Shown: in pieces, positions 1 to 5,140 of the stretch
Layout of the letters: each line of letters starts with the position of its first letter
Numbering within the stretch: the first letter of the stretch is position 1
NCBI GenBank assembly: GCA_947587775.1
Contig: CANPYD010000031.1
Coordinates: forward strand, 1-9,871
DNA: 9,871 nucleotides
Reading direction: 5' to 3'
DNA from: an uncultured Clostridia bacterium
GTDB lineage: Bacteria > Bacillota > Clostridia > Christensenellales > Borkfalkiaceae
The notes under the pieces: generated by a model
What the model was told of the DNA's origin: nothing
Seen by the model: the letters and a program-made list of their open reading frames with translations, nothing else
Database searches by the model: none
Program-made: the position numbers and the translations under genes

Positions 1-33
1 ACGAGGTTTTTATTTACTAAAGTCTTTTTACTT

Positions 34-56
34 CCCCCAGTATAACTGGGGGTTTA
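34..56 (+). terminator. Rho-independent terminator of a gene left of the window
   Basis: An 8-bp perfect stem (34-41 with 45-52, five C:G pairs at its base) closes a 3-nt loop and is followed by TTTATTT on the plus strand. The minus-strand side has no T tract, so it most likely ends a plus-strand transcript entering from outside the window. Confidence 0.55.
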
Positions 57-73
57 TTTCCGCTAAAGCTCCA

Positions 74-104
74 ATAAAAACCCCCGCCGCGGGAGCGGCG
101 GGGG
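74..104 (-). terminator. Rho-independent terminator of the DeoR-type gene
   Basis: A 10-bp all-G:C stem (81-90 with 95-104) has a 4-nt loop. Read on the minus strand it is followed by TTTTTATT. It starts 14 bp after the stop codon of the DeoR-family gene, so that gene is transcribed as the last, and probably only, member of its unit. Confidence 0.85.
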
Positions 105-118
105 CGAATCACAATCCG

Positions 119-877
119 TTACATCACAACGATGTTCTTTTGGCGGAAGAGTTCCTTCATGTCGGCGGGGAAATTGTCGTCCGTGATGAGCACGTCGATG
201 TCTTCCAGCCGTGCGAAGGTGTGCGGCATGATCTTGCCGATCTTGGAACTGTCGAGCATCATATACATGGTCTTTGCCTTTTGGCGCGCCATCTTCAGAA
301 GATCCGCTTCCACCATGGAGCCGCACGAAAACCCGATCTCGGGCGTGAATGCGGACGCCGAAATGATCGCAAGCTCGAAATTGGTGTTTTCGAAATAGCT
401 CTTTGCGACGGGGGAAGCGGTGGAGAGATTATCTTTGATCACCTGCCCGCCGAGCACCGTCACGTTGATATTTTTCTTTTGGGAGAGTTCGATCGCCACG
501 GCGAGCCCGTTCGTAAAGACATGGATATTGATATCCGGGAGCTCCTTGGCGAGCGCCATCGCCGTCGTTCCGCCGTCCATGAAGAGGGAGCAGTCCTCGT
601 CGATGAGATTGGCCGCCTTCTGTGCGATCCGCATCTTCTCGTCCGAGTTACTGACGGACTTTTTGGCGTACGGTTCGCCCGACACCTTCTGCACTTCCTT
701 GACGGACATCGCGCCCCCGCGCACGCGTATGATACGGCCCTGTTGTTCCAGCTGAAGCAGGTCTCTGCGGAGAGTCATCTGCGAGACATTCGGGAAGAAG
801 TCGTCAAGCTGTTCCAACGTGAGCCTGCCGCGTTTGTCGAGCAGTTCGGCAATGTCTTCAATGCGTTCACGTTTCAT
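119..877 (-). CDS. DeoR/GlpR-family transcriptional regulator
   Basis: This 252-residue protein has the length and order of DeoR-family sugar-metabolism repressors. Residues 1-57 form the N-terminal winged helix-turn-helix, with a recognition segment VSQMTLRRDL at 31-40 and the family-typical GRIIRVRGGA at 47-56. The rest is the ISOCOT-fold effector domain, with the phosphosugar-site motif DGGTT at 101-105, TNG at 122-124, LGG at 142-144 and LDSSKIG at 208-214. The usual Gly/Asp-rich segment after the central strand reads IISASAFTPEIG (171-182), which is less typical and could change the ligand. Family members bind phosphorylated sugars and repress catabolic operons; the ligand here cannot be read. 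The start is fixed by AAGGAGG at 886-892, 8 nt upstream. No sugar-kinase or transporter gene is adjacent, so it may act on itself or at a distance. Two promoter candidates and TCACA-type sites lie upstream. Confidence 0.93.
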   Translation of the reverse strand: MKRERIEDIAELLDKRGRLTLEQLDDFFPNVSQMTLRRDLLQLEQQGRIIRVRGGAMSVKEVQKVSGEPYAKKSVSNSDEKMRIAQKAANLIDEDCSLFMDGGTTAMALAKELPDINIHVFTNGLAVAIELSQKKNINVTVLGGQVIKDNLSTASPVAKSYFENTNFELAIISASAFTPEIGFSCGSMVEADLLKMARQKAKTMYMMLDSSKIGKIMPHTFARLEDIDVLITDDNFPADMKELFRQKNIVVM

Positions 878-920
878 GGAAATTTCCTCCTTACGTTTCT
901 CTGTATTTTATTCCTGTAAG

Positions 921-949
921 ATTCTATCATATAAATTCACATAATGCAA
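921..949 (-). promoter_or_regulatory. Promoter P1 of the DeoR-type gene, with embedded operator half-site
   Basis: On the minus strand a TTGCAT -35 (944-949) and TAGAAT -10 (921-926) are separated by 17 bp, placing the transcript start near 914, about 22 nt before the Shine-Dalgarno site. The sequence TTCACATAAT (936-945, plus strand) lies in the spacer and touches the -35. It recurs exactly in the palindrome near 1030, which suggests autoregulation by the downstream repressor. Confidence 0.6.
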
Positions 950-995
950 GTAAATTAACAAATCTTTTTCAAAAATAATTTGTCGATTTTTGACG

Positions 996-1025
996 AATAT
1001 AGTGAAACGGACACCTTTTTCACAA
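996..1025 (-). promoter_or_regulatory. Possible second promoter P2 of the DeoR-type gene
   Basis: On the minus strand a TTGTGA -35 (1020-1025) and TATATT -10 (996-1001) are 18 bp apart. The -35 lies inside the 1016-1039 palindrome, so a protein bound there would block it. The hexamers are weaker than those of P1, and this may be only AT-rich coincidence. Confidence 0.35.
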
Positions 1026-1039
1026 AATTATGTGAAAAA
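1016..1039. promoter_or_regulatory. Palindromic operator candidate
   Basis: A perfect 9-bp inverted repeat, TTTTTCACA (1016-1024) and TGTGAAAAA (1031-1039), is separated by 6 bp. Its half-sites recur nearby: TCACAAAATT at 1020-1029 and again at 1053-1062 (33 bp apart, about three helical turns), and TTCACATAAT at 936-945 and, inverted, at 1027-1036. The symmetry and repetition upstream of a repressor gene make an operator the best guess. No downstream U tract makes it a terminator, since A or T runs flank both sides as part of the repeat. Confidence 0.5.
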
Positions 1040-1115
1040 AGTTGATTGATTATCACAAAATTTTGAAGATGTTCGCCTTTCACACTTTTCTTTCTCAACA
1101 GAAAAACGAACCGAA

Positions 1116-1133
1116 AAAACATCCGCGGGGCGG
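1116..1133 (-). terminator. Weak terminator candidate after the 1200-2180 gene
   Basis: On the minus strand a short CCGC/GCGG stem (1123-1126 with 1130-1133) is followed by ATGTTTTTT. It is the only terminator-like structure between the end of the hypothetical gene at 1200 and the repressor gene. The stem is only 4 bp, so read-through into the repressor gene is possible. The rest of 1040-1199 shows no gene or RNA that I can support. Confidence 0.25.
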
Positions 1134-1199
1134 GTTTTTGAAAACGCCGTTCCGCGGAAGAGGGAAAATCTTGTTCATTTTGTTCGCGGAAAGGGGCGA

Positions 1200-2180
1200 T
1201 CAGCCCTTTTCCACCCTGACATAGGCGCCCGTATCGGCGTCCTGAAAGACGACCCAAAACCCCTTTTCGTCGGAGAAGGGCGTCGCGGGGACGAAGGTCG
1301 CGTTCTCCATGTCTTCCCCGTCCCCGTTCTCTGCCGCCACGCACAGGTAGCGGGGGATGCCTTCCTCGTAAATGACGCCGATGAGGCGGTCTTCCGAGCG
1401 CACCCATTCGGAGTGCGGAAACGCCCATTTGAGGCGGGTATCGGGCGGATAAGACTTCATGACCGCTTCGAGTTTTTCGCACACTTCCCTGTAATATGTA
1501 AGCGAACCGCGGGGGAAGAGGAGCGAATCATCCGCATGCGGAGCAGGAGCGCACGGATCTTCCGCCGCCTGTCCTTGCTCTCCTTGCGGTACTTCCCCTG
1601 CCCCATCTTCATCCTCAGAAGAAAAGTAGTTGTCCTGTGCGATTGCTTCGTCGTCGTAGGAAGCGGCGTGTTCGCGAAAGGGGGACTTGTCTTCTTCGGA
1701 GCCGTCGGGATCGGGGCCGGGGAGCGGCACGCCGGGGGCGAAGGGGACGTTGGGTTCGAGGGGCGCGGGCGTCTGGAACGGGGGCATGGGTGTGGGCAAC
1801 GGTTTCTTTTTCGTGTTTTCGGTGAGCGCCGCAAGCAGGGGCGCATAGTCCCCGCTCTCCGTCCCGCAGTTGCCGAACGCGACGGGAACCGCCTCTCCCC
1901 GTACAAAACAGAGGAGCGCCGAGAAGCCTTCCTTGACCGAGGGCGCGTTTTCGATCTTCATCGCCCCGTCCCCGAGGGCGAGACAGTAATAGCTGCCCTT
2001 GAGGCGCAAAACGAGGAGATATCTCCCCTCTTTCAGGGGAGAGATGCCGGGGATGCGGAGGGTGACGGTGAGCTCGCTGCCCAGCCGCTCCGCATAGACG
2101 ACGCCCGAGAGCGGACTGCCGTCCGCCGAGAACCCCTTTCTGATCTGCCTTAAAACCAAAACCCGTTTTTCGTAAGCCAT
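1200..2180 (-). CDS. Conserved-type two-domain protein of unknown function with proline/acidic linker
   Basis: I do not recognise a named family. The product is 326 residues with no signal peptide or membrane segment, so probably cytosolic. Residues 1-115 look like a compact beta-rich domain. Residues 124-220 are a low-complexity linker, first proline-rich (KKPLPTPMPP at 125-134) and then acidic. Residues 225-326 form a second domain with YYREVCEKLE at 229-238, SYPPDTRLKWAFPHSEWV at 243-260, GVIYEEGIPRYLCVA at 268-282 and GFWVVFQDADTG at 307-318. From memory the last motifs resemble a C-terminal domain repeated in hypothetical proteins of uncultured Clostridia; this is recall, not a search. 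The start at 2180 is chosen because GGAGGAAG precedes it directly. An in-frame ATG 31 codons upstream would cross the -10-like element and lacks a ribosome site. It is oriented with replication from the nearby origin. Confidence 0.75.
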   Translation of the reverse strand: MAYEKRVLVLRQIRKGFSADGSPLSGVVYAERLGSELTVTLRIPGISPLKEGRYLLVLRLKGSYYCLALGDGAMKIENAPSVKEGFSALLCFVRGEAVPVAFGNCGTESGDYAPLLAALTENTKKKPLPTPMPPFQTPAPLEPNVPFAPGVPLPGPDPDGSEEDKSPFREHAASYDDEAIAQDNYFSSEDEDGAGEVPQGEQGQAAEDPCAPAPHADDSLLFPRGSLTYYREVCEKLEAVMKSYPPDTRLKWAFPHSEWVRSEDRLIGVIYEEGIPRYLCVAAENGDGEDMENATFVPATPFSDEKGFWVVFQDADTGAYVRVEKG

Positions 2181-2202
2181 ACTTCCTCCCGTGATCCTTC
2201 CG

Positions 2203-2231
2203 ATCATACCGCGTTTTTTCGCGCATAGTTT
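2203..2231 (-). promoter_or_regulatory. Weak promoter candidate of the 1200-2180 gene
   Basis: A minus-strand TATGAT (2203-2208) lies 22 bp before the start codon. The hexamer 17 bp upstream (AAACTA, 2226-2231) is a poor -35. The spacer contains CGCG-N6-CGCG (2210-2223). A DnaA-box-like TTTTCCACA (minus strand, 2241-2249) lies just upstream. Confidence 0.28.
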
Positions 2232-2287
2232 GTCTTTTTTTGTGGAAAAAGTTCGGCTTTTGGGGGAAATCACCGTGAAGGAGCGCG

Positions 2288-2314
2288 CCAGCTCCCCTCA
2301 TAGGGGAGCCAAGG
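2288..2314 (-). repeat. Dispersed hairpin repeat, copy A1 (inverted)
   Basis: An 8-bp stem (2291-2298 with 2302-2309) has a 3-nt loop. Read on the minus strand it starts CCTTGGCTCCCC and ends GGGGAGCTGG. This matches copy D at 9845-9871 in sequence layout, and the stem matches copy C at 9737-9755. It is therefore a partial member of the same family in opposite orientation. Confidence 0.7.
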
Positions 2315-2330
2315 GGCCTTTCGTTCTGAA

Positions 2331-2412
2331 TTACTGCGCGTGGCGGGGTCTTCATGGCTCCTCCCAAGGAGGAGCTGTCACCGCAGGTGACTGAGGTGGG
2401 CACGCTTCTCAA
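2331..2412 (+). repeat. 82-bp repeat, copy A2, left flank of the toxin-antitoxin pair
   Basis: This stretch is identical base for base to 3316-3397 (constant offset of 985 bp), with homology ending sharply on both sides. It contains two adjacent hairpins: GCTCCTCC/GGAGGAGC (2357-2364 with 2368-2375) and GTCACC-GCA-GGTGAC (2377-2391), then CTGAGG. Copy C at the window end shares the same two-hairpin plan. It ends 17 bp before the -35 of the antitoxin promoter. Confidence 0.92.
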
Positions 2413-2429
2413 AAAACCTTATTTTTGTG

Positions 2430-2458
2430 TTGCAATTTGCGATACAATGTGCTATACT
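2430..2458 (+). promoter_or_regulatory. Promoter of the toxin-antitoxin operon
   Basis: A TTGCAA -35 (2430-2435) and TATACT -10 (2453-2458) are 17 bp apart, with an extended-10 TGC just before the -10. ATACA (2442-2446) and TGTAT (2460-2464) are inverted around the -10 and could be the site where antitoxin or complex represses its own operon, as in RelB/DinJ systems. Confidence 0.75.
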
Positions 2459-2476
2459 ATGTATGGAGGTGATCGT

Positions 2477-2791
2477 ATGGCAAATAAAAGTGCGAATGTA
2501 TCCGTTCGGGTCGCACCCGAAATCAAGCAGCAGGCGGAGGCGGTACTCGAAAAGCTCGGTCTGCCCGTGTCCGTTCTCATTGACACGCTCTACCGGCAAA
2601 TCATTTATACGGGGGGCGTCCCCTATCCGCTGACCGTTCCCAAGCTCCCCACGCGGGATGAAATGAGCGAAAAGGACTTCGACGTGATGATGGAGAAGGG
2701 CTATTCCCAGGCGGTCGCGGGCGAGGGCATGGAGCTTGACGCCGCTTTTGACGAGCTTCGCAATGGGATCGGACATGGAATACAAAGTTAA
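2477..2791 (+). CDS. RelB/DinJ-family antitoxin
   Basis: This 104-residue protein fits the RelB/DinJ antitoxin plan. The N-terminal ribbon-helix-helix is SANVSVRVAPEIKQQAEAVL (5-24) followed by EKLGLPVSVLIDTLYRQII (25-43), with the usual G-hydrophobic-P/S turn before the second helix. The C-terminal part (about 55-104) is acidic and would be the toxin-binding tail. RelB/DinJ proteins neutralise a RelE-type partner and repress their operon through the ribbon-helix-helix. The start is set by GGAGGTGAT (2465-2473), 3 nt before the ATG. A longer in-frame reading from 2354 would begin inside the repeat and is rejected. Its last 17 nt overlap the toxin gene. With the toxin it is the only gene set in the window transcribed toward the origin. 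Confidence 0.9.
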   Translation: MANKSANVSVRVAPEIKQQAEAVLEKLGLPVSVLIDTLYRQIIYTGGVPYPLTVPKLPTRDEMSEKDFDVMMEKGYSQAVAGEGMELDAAFDELRNGIGHGIQS

Positions 2792-3101
2792 AATCACGCC
2801 GTTCGCATTTTCTCAGCTATCCGAAACGGTAAACTACATTTCGGGTGTATTGCTCGTTCCCGAAACCGCGGCAAAATGGCTTGACGAATTGCAGTCTTCG
2901 ATCAAATCCCTTTCTTGCATGCCGAACCGCTTCCCCTTGACAGAGGAACGGCCGTGGCGCGAAAAGGGCATCCGAAAACTCACCGTAAAAGGATTCCTTG
3001 TCTATTATCTCACAGATGAAGAACCCAAGACGGTGACCGTGACAGCTGTCGTCTATGGACGGCGCGACCAAATTTCCGCGTTGAAAGAACTCGACGATTG
3101 A
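2775..3101 (+). CDS. RelE/ParE-family toxin
   Basis: This 108-residue basic protein matches the RelE/ParE fold. It opens with a strand MEYKVKITPFA (1-11), followed by helices QLSETVNYISGVL and ETAAKWLDELQSSIKSL (14-26 and 30-46). It continues with a P-N-R-F-P turn (50-54) and the strands GIRKLTVKGFLVYYLTDE (65-82) and TVTVTAVVYGRRD (87-99). The closing YGRRD is more like ParE (gyrase poison) than like ribosome-dependent RelE, but substrate type cannot be fixed by eye. The start at 2775 (ATGGAATAC) overlaps the antitoxin by 17 nt, implying translational coupling. Another in-frame ATG at 2763 is possible and would add four residues. No stop, frameshift or missing segment is visible, so it looks intact. 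No clear terminator follows. Confidence 0.88.
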   Translation: MEYKVKITPFAFSQLSETVNYISGVLLVPETAAKWLDELQSSIKSLSCMPNRFPLTEERPWREKGIRKLTVKGFLVYYLTDEEPKTVTVTAVVYGRRDQISALKELDD

Positions 3102-3175
3102 TTTTCCCCGCAGTGGGCAAAAGTTCGGACTGGATCTTCGGGATCCTTCGACACGCCGCAAGGGCAGCGGCGGCT

Positions 3176-3539
3176 ACTTCGCGCCAAGGGCGGCGCTCGT
3201 GCCGCGCTTAGTGTAATAGAACGCGCGCGGGGCAGAATGACGCGCGAGGCGCGTCCGCGGGGCGCCTTGTGCGGAGCGAGCGGGGCGAGCAAAGAAATGA
3301 ACGAAACATTCCAACTTACTGCGCGTGGCGGGGTCTTCATGGCTCCTCCCAAGGAGGAGCTGTCACCGCAGGTGACTGAGGTGGGCACGCTTCTCAATCA
3401 CTGCGCGAAGCAAAACCACGCTTTTGCGGCAGCGCACTCAATTTGTCGAACCCCTTCGACTTATTGTCGTGACAAGCGCCCCGCCCGCACTTCTATTGTG
3501 CTACTAAGGGCGGCACGAGCGCTGCTCTTGGCGCGAAGT
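3176..3539. repeat. 364-bp inverted-repeat element enclosing repeat copy B
   Basis: Left arm 3176-3212 and right arm 3503-3539 are 37-bp inverted repeats that agree at 34 positions; weaker matching continues inward on both arms. The interior holds a small perfect hairpin (3239-3245 with 3249-3255), repeat copy B (3316-3397) and a GCAAAA/TTTTGC hairpin near 3408-3427. No transposase or open frame of credible composition is present. It looks like a non-autonomous, MITE-like element or a folded RNA/DNA structure. From 3102 to 3684 I see no gene. Confidence 0.7.
3316..3397 (+). repeat. 82-bp repeat, copy B, right flank of the toxin-antitoxin pair
   Basis: Identical to 2331-2412 and in the same orientation. 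The two hairpins lie at 3342-3360 and 3362-3376. Together with copy A2 it brackets the toxin-antitoxin pair. Confidence 0.92.
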
Positions 3540-3581
3540 TACGAGACAGTGACCCAATATTCCAGAAGCGTGACTTTCCTT

Positions 3582-3635
3582 GCTCGATTTGTTTTGCGCT
3601 CGCGCCTCAAGGCGCGAGCGCAAAACAAATCGAGC
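3582..3635. repeat. 54-bp perfect palindrome (long hairpin)
   Basis: Two 26-nt arms (3582-3607 and 3610-3635) are perfect reverse complements around a 2-nt centre. The outer half of each arm is AT-rich (GATTTGTTTT) and the inner half GC-rich (GCGCTCGCGCC). The plus-strand downstream side is A-rich, not T-rich, and on the minus strand the T tracts precede it, so it is not a classical terminator on either strand. It sits directly outside the inverted-repeat element. Confidence 0.85.
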
Positions 3636-3650
3636 GAAATAAAAAAAGGC

Positions 3651-3673
3651 AAAAAAAATAAGGCGTTTCCGCC
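3651..3673 (-). terminator. Terminator of the rsmG-SLOG operon
   Basis: On the minus strand GGCG-GAAA-CGCC (3662-3673), a 4-bp stem with a stable GNRA-type tetraloop, is followed by TTATTTTTTTT. It begins 11 bp after the stop codon at 3685. The stem is short, so efficiency is uncertain. Confidence 0.5.
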
Positions 3674-3684
3674 GTGCTCCGCAA

Positions 3685-4131
3685 TTATTCGAAAAATTTC
3701 ACGGGCGTCTCCGTCTTCCGCGCATAGGCGAGAGTGTATGCCGTGCCGCCCGTTGCGCGGTTGCAATAGGCAAAGACGAGATCGGCGCAGTCCACCATAT
3801 ACCTGTCCCGTGCGAAATACACTCCCGGCGCAAACTGCGGGGAGAGTTCCTTTGTTTCGTCGCACCACGAGAGAAGCTCGAGATATTTCTCCCGTTCGGC
3901 GCGGGCAAAGCTCATCTCGTGTCCGTGAAAGGGAACGCACGCGATCAGGTGGATCCTGTATTTGAGGCGGAGCGCAACGAGGCAATCGAGCGCCAGAAGA
4001 TCGAATCCCCGCGCCATGCCGCAATAGAAGGTATCATACCCCTCTTTGATGAGCTCTTCCAACGAATCGTAGAGCCCGTTTGTATTGAAACCGGAGGGAA
4101 GGTCCCTGTGTCCCGTCAGTGCGCATTTCAT
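3685..4131 (-). CDS. SLOG-family (DUF1273/YpsA-like) nucleotide-binding protein
   Basis: The 148-residue product shows the marks of the SLOG superfamily, Rossmann-like proteins related to DprA, LOG and YpsA that bind nucleotide-type ligands. These are TGHR at 6-9, CGMARGFDLLAL at 37-48 with the ligand-loop glycine, a strand HLIACVPF at 61-68, RDRYMVDCADLVFAYC at 108-123, and a second phosphate-loop motif GGTAYT at 128-133. The length equals that of short clostridial members; no membrane segment is present. The start is set by AAAGGAG 9 nt upstream. The ATG overlaps the TGA of rsmG by 4 nt (4128-4131), so the two are translationally coupled and presumably co-transcribed from the rsmG promoter. 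The biological role of this subfamily is not established; linkage to an rRNA methyltransferase may be incidental. Confidence 0.88.
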   Translation of the reverse strand: MKCALTGHRDLPSGFNTNGLYDSLEELIKEGYDTFYCGMARGFDLLALDCLVALRLKYRIHLIACVPFHGHEMSFARAEREKYLELLSWCDETKELSPQFAPGVYFARDRYMVDCADLVFAYCNRATGGTAYTLAYARKTETPVKFFE

Positions 4132-4826
4132 ATGATCGGACTCCTTTTCTCCATACCATGTCCGCGGGGGTACCCCTTGGGCGTGTGTTTTTCCTTTTGC
4201 ACGTTGAGGAGCGTCCGTGCGCCGTAATTTTCGGGAAGCTCATAGCAAACGACTTGCTTTTTTCCGCCGCCCAAGATGCGGAGCGCCCCTTCCGCCTCGC
4301 GGATCTCCTCTTCCGCATCCCCCTTGTAGGCGAGGAAACTCCCCCCGACCCGCACGAGCGGCATGCAGTACTCCGCAAGGACATTGAGCCGCGCGACGGC
4401 ACGCGCAAACGCGGCGTCGAACCGTTCGCGGAAAGCGGGATCCTGCCCGAGTTCTTCCGCCCGCGCGTTGACGATTTCCACATCCTTCAGCCCGAGAACG
4501 CGGACCGCCTCTTTCAGAAACACGCATTTCTTGCCCGTGCTCTCGACGAGGGTGAGCCTCAGATCCTCGCGCACGATCTTCAGGGGGATGGACGGAAATC
4601 CCGCCCCCGAACCGACCTCAACGCAGGCGGCGCCGCGGGGCAGAAATCCCTCTCCCGCGACCGAATCGAGGAAATGTTTGTGGAAAACTTCCTCCCTTTC
4701 CGTGACCGCCGTGAGGTTGAATCTTCCGTTATATTCGAGGAGCAGCGCATAGAAGGCGTCGAACTGCGCCTGTTTTTCTCCGATTTGCCCGCAGATCCGT
4801 GCAAATTCGGGCTTTTCTTCCCGCAT
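4128..4826 (-). CDS. rsmG: 16S rRNA (guanine-N7) methyltransferase RsmG (GidB)
   Basis: RsmG methylates N7 of G527 (E. coli numbering) in 16S rRNA using S-adenosylmethionine; its loss gives low-level streptomycin resistance. The 232-residue product carries FNLTAVTEREEVFHKHFLDS at 36-55, the SAM-binding motif VEVGSGAGFPSIPLKI at 69-84, LVESTGKKCVFL at 93-104, ARAVARL at 141-147 and a C-terminal TPKGYPRGHG. These closely follow B. subtilis RsmG. The ATG at 4826 gives an N-terminus of the usual length (37 residues before LTAVTE, against about 40 in B. subtilis). An in-frame ATG at 4916 would add 30 residues encoded by DnaA-box DNA and would lie upstream of the promoter, so I reject it. No Shine-Dalgarno site precedes 4826, and the predicted transcript start coincides with the start codon. 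Gene order near oriC is typical, orientation away from it. Confidence 0.93.
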   Translation of the reverse strand: MREEKPEFARICGQIGEKQAQFDAFYALLLEYNGRFNLTAVTEREEVFHKHFLDSVAGEGFLPRGAACVEVGSGAGFPSIPLKIVREDLRLTLVESTGKKCVFLKEAVRVLGLKDVEIVNARAEELGQDPAFRERFDAAFARAVARLNVLAEYCMPLVRVGGSFLAYKGDAEEEIREAEGALRILGGGKKQVVCYELPENYGARTLLNVQKEKHTPKGYPRGHGMEKRSPII

Positions 4827-4832
4827 ACATTC

Positions 4833-4861
4833 ATTATAGCACGCCAAAATAATTTTATCAA
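4833..4861 (-). promoter_or_regulatory. Promoter of rsmG, predicted leaderless
   Basis: On the minus strand a TTGATA -35 (4856-4861) and perfect TATAAT -10 (4833-4838) are 17 bp apart, with an extended-10 TGC before the -10. The expected start point, 6-7 nt past the -10, is 4826-4827, the first base of the rsmG ATG or its neighbour. DnaA-box-like sites at 4866-4874 and 4888-4896 lie immediately upstream, so DnaA could influence it. Confidence 0.85.
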
Positions 4862-5083
4862 CCGTTGTGGAGAACCTTTCTTTCTCTTTTTCCACATTGT
4901 CGATAAAAATGTTCATATCCCGCCCGTCCCCTTCCGCGGCGGAGCGGGTTCTTCCCCGAACCGCCTTTCCCCGCGCTTCCCTCCTGTGGATTTCCCGAGT
5001 TTCTCAACAGCCTGTCCACATTCTTTTCCACACGTTTTCCACAACCTTTTCTCTGCGGGTTTGCGAAAAAAGCCGCGTTTTGC

Positions 5084-5112
5084 TTGCCTTTTTTCCCCAT
5101 TTTCGCTATAAT
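5084..5112 (+). promoter_or_regulatory. Promoter of dnaN inside oriC
   Basis: A TTGCCT -35 (5084-5089) and perfect TATAAT -10 (5107-5112) are 17 bp apart. Transcription would begin near 5119, giving an untranslated leader of about 100 nt that runs through the DnaA box pair, the trios and the unwinding stretch. The promoter lies between the 5012-5043 box cluster and the 5141-5157 boxes, so DnaA binding may repress it. Confidence 0.8.
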
Positions 5113-5140
5113 AAGGAAAAAGGAAGGGGACAAGCGGGGC

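Noticed and set aside
140..919. Plus-strand 259-codon frame opposite the DeoR-type gene
   Set aside because: His/Asp/Arg-rich shadow of the repressor gene; no ribosome site and no recognisable domain.
1188..1212. 10-bp hairpin over the stop codon of the 1200-2180 gene as its terminator
   Set aside because: The stem is good, but no T tract follows on the minus strand and the stem includes coding sequence up to the stop codon.
1413..2153. Plus-strand 246-codon frame opposite the hypothetical gene
   Set aside because: Arg/Gly/Glu-rich translation typical of an antisense shadow, with no ribosome site. The minus-strand gene has a clear Shine-Dalgarno site and ordered motifs.
2354..2476. N-terminal extension of the antitoxin beginning inside repeat copy A2 (MAPPKEELSP)
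   Set aside because: The same peptide is encoded by copy B, where no antitoxin follows. The extension reads through the promoter region, and the ATG at 2477 has a strong ribosome site.
2331..3397. CRISPR array
   Set aside because: Only two identical units, 985 bp apart, with genes between them; there is no regular spacer structure and no cas gene.
3237..3965. Plus-strand open frame of 242 codons across the inverted-repeat element and into the SLOG gene
   Set aside because: Its translation is Arg/Ser-rich and low in hydrophobic order, it crosses repeats and the palindrome, and its 3' half lies antisense to the well-supported SLOG gene.
4827..4916. N-terminal 30-codon extension of rsmG from the ATG at 4916
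   Set aside because: It would lie upstream of a near-perfect promoter, be encoded by DnaA-box DNA, and make the N-terminus much longer than in known RsmG proteins.
4119..5111. Plus-strand open frame of 330 codons over rsmG and oriC
   Set aside because: It is antisense to rsmG throughout its 5' two thirds, has the composition of a GC-rich shadow frame and would run through the origin and the dnaN promoter.
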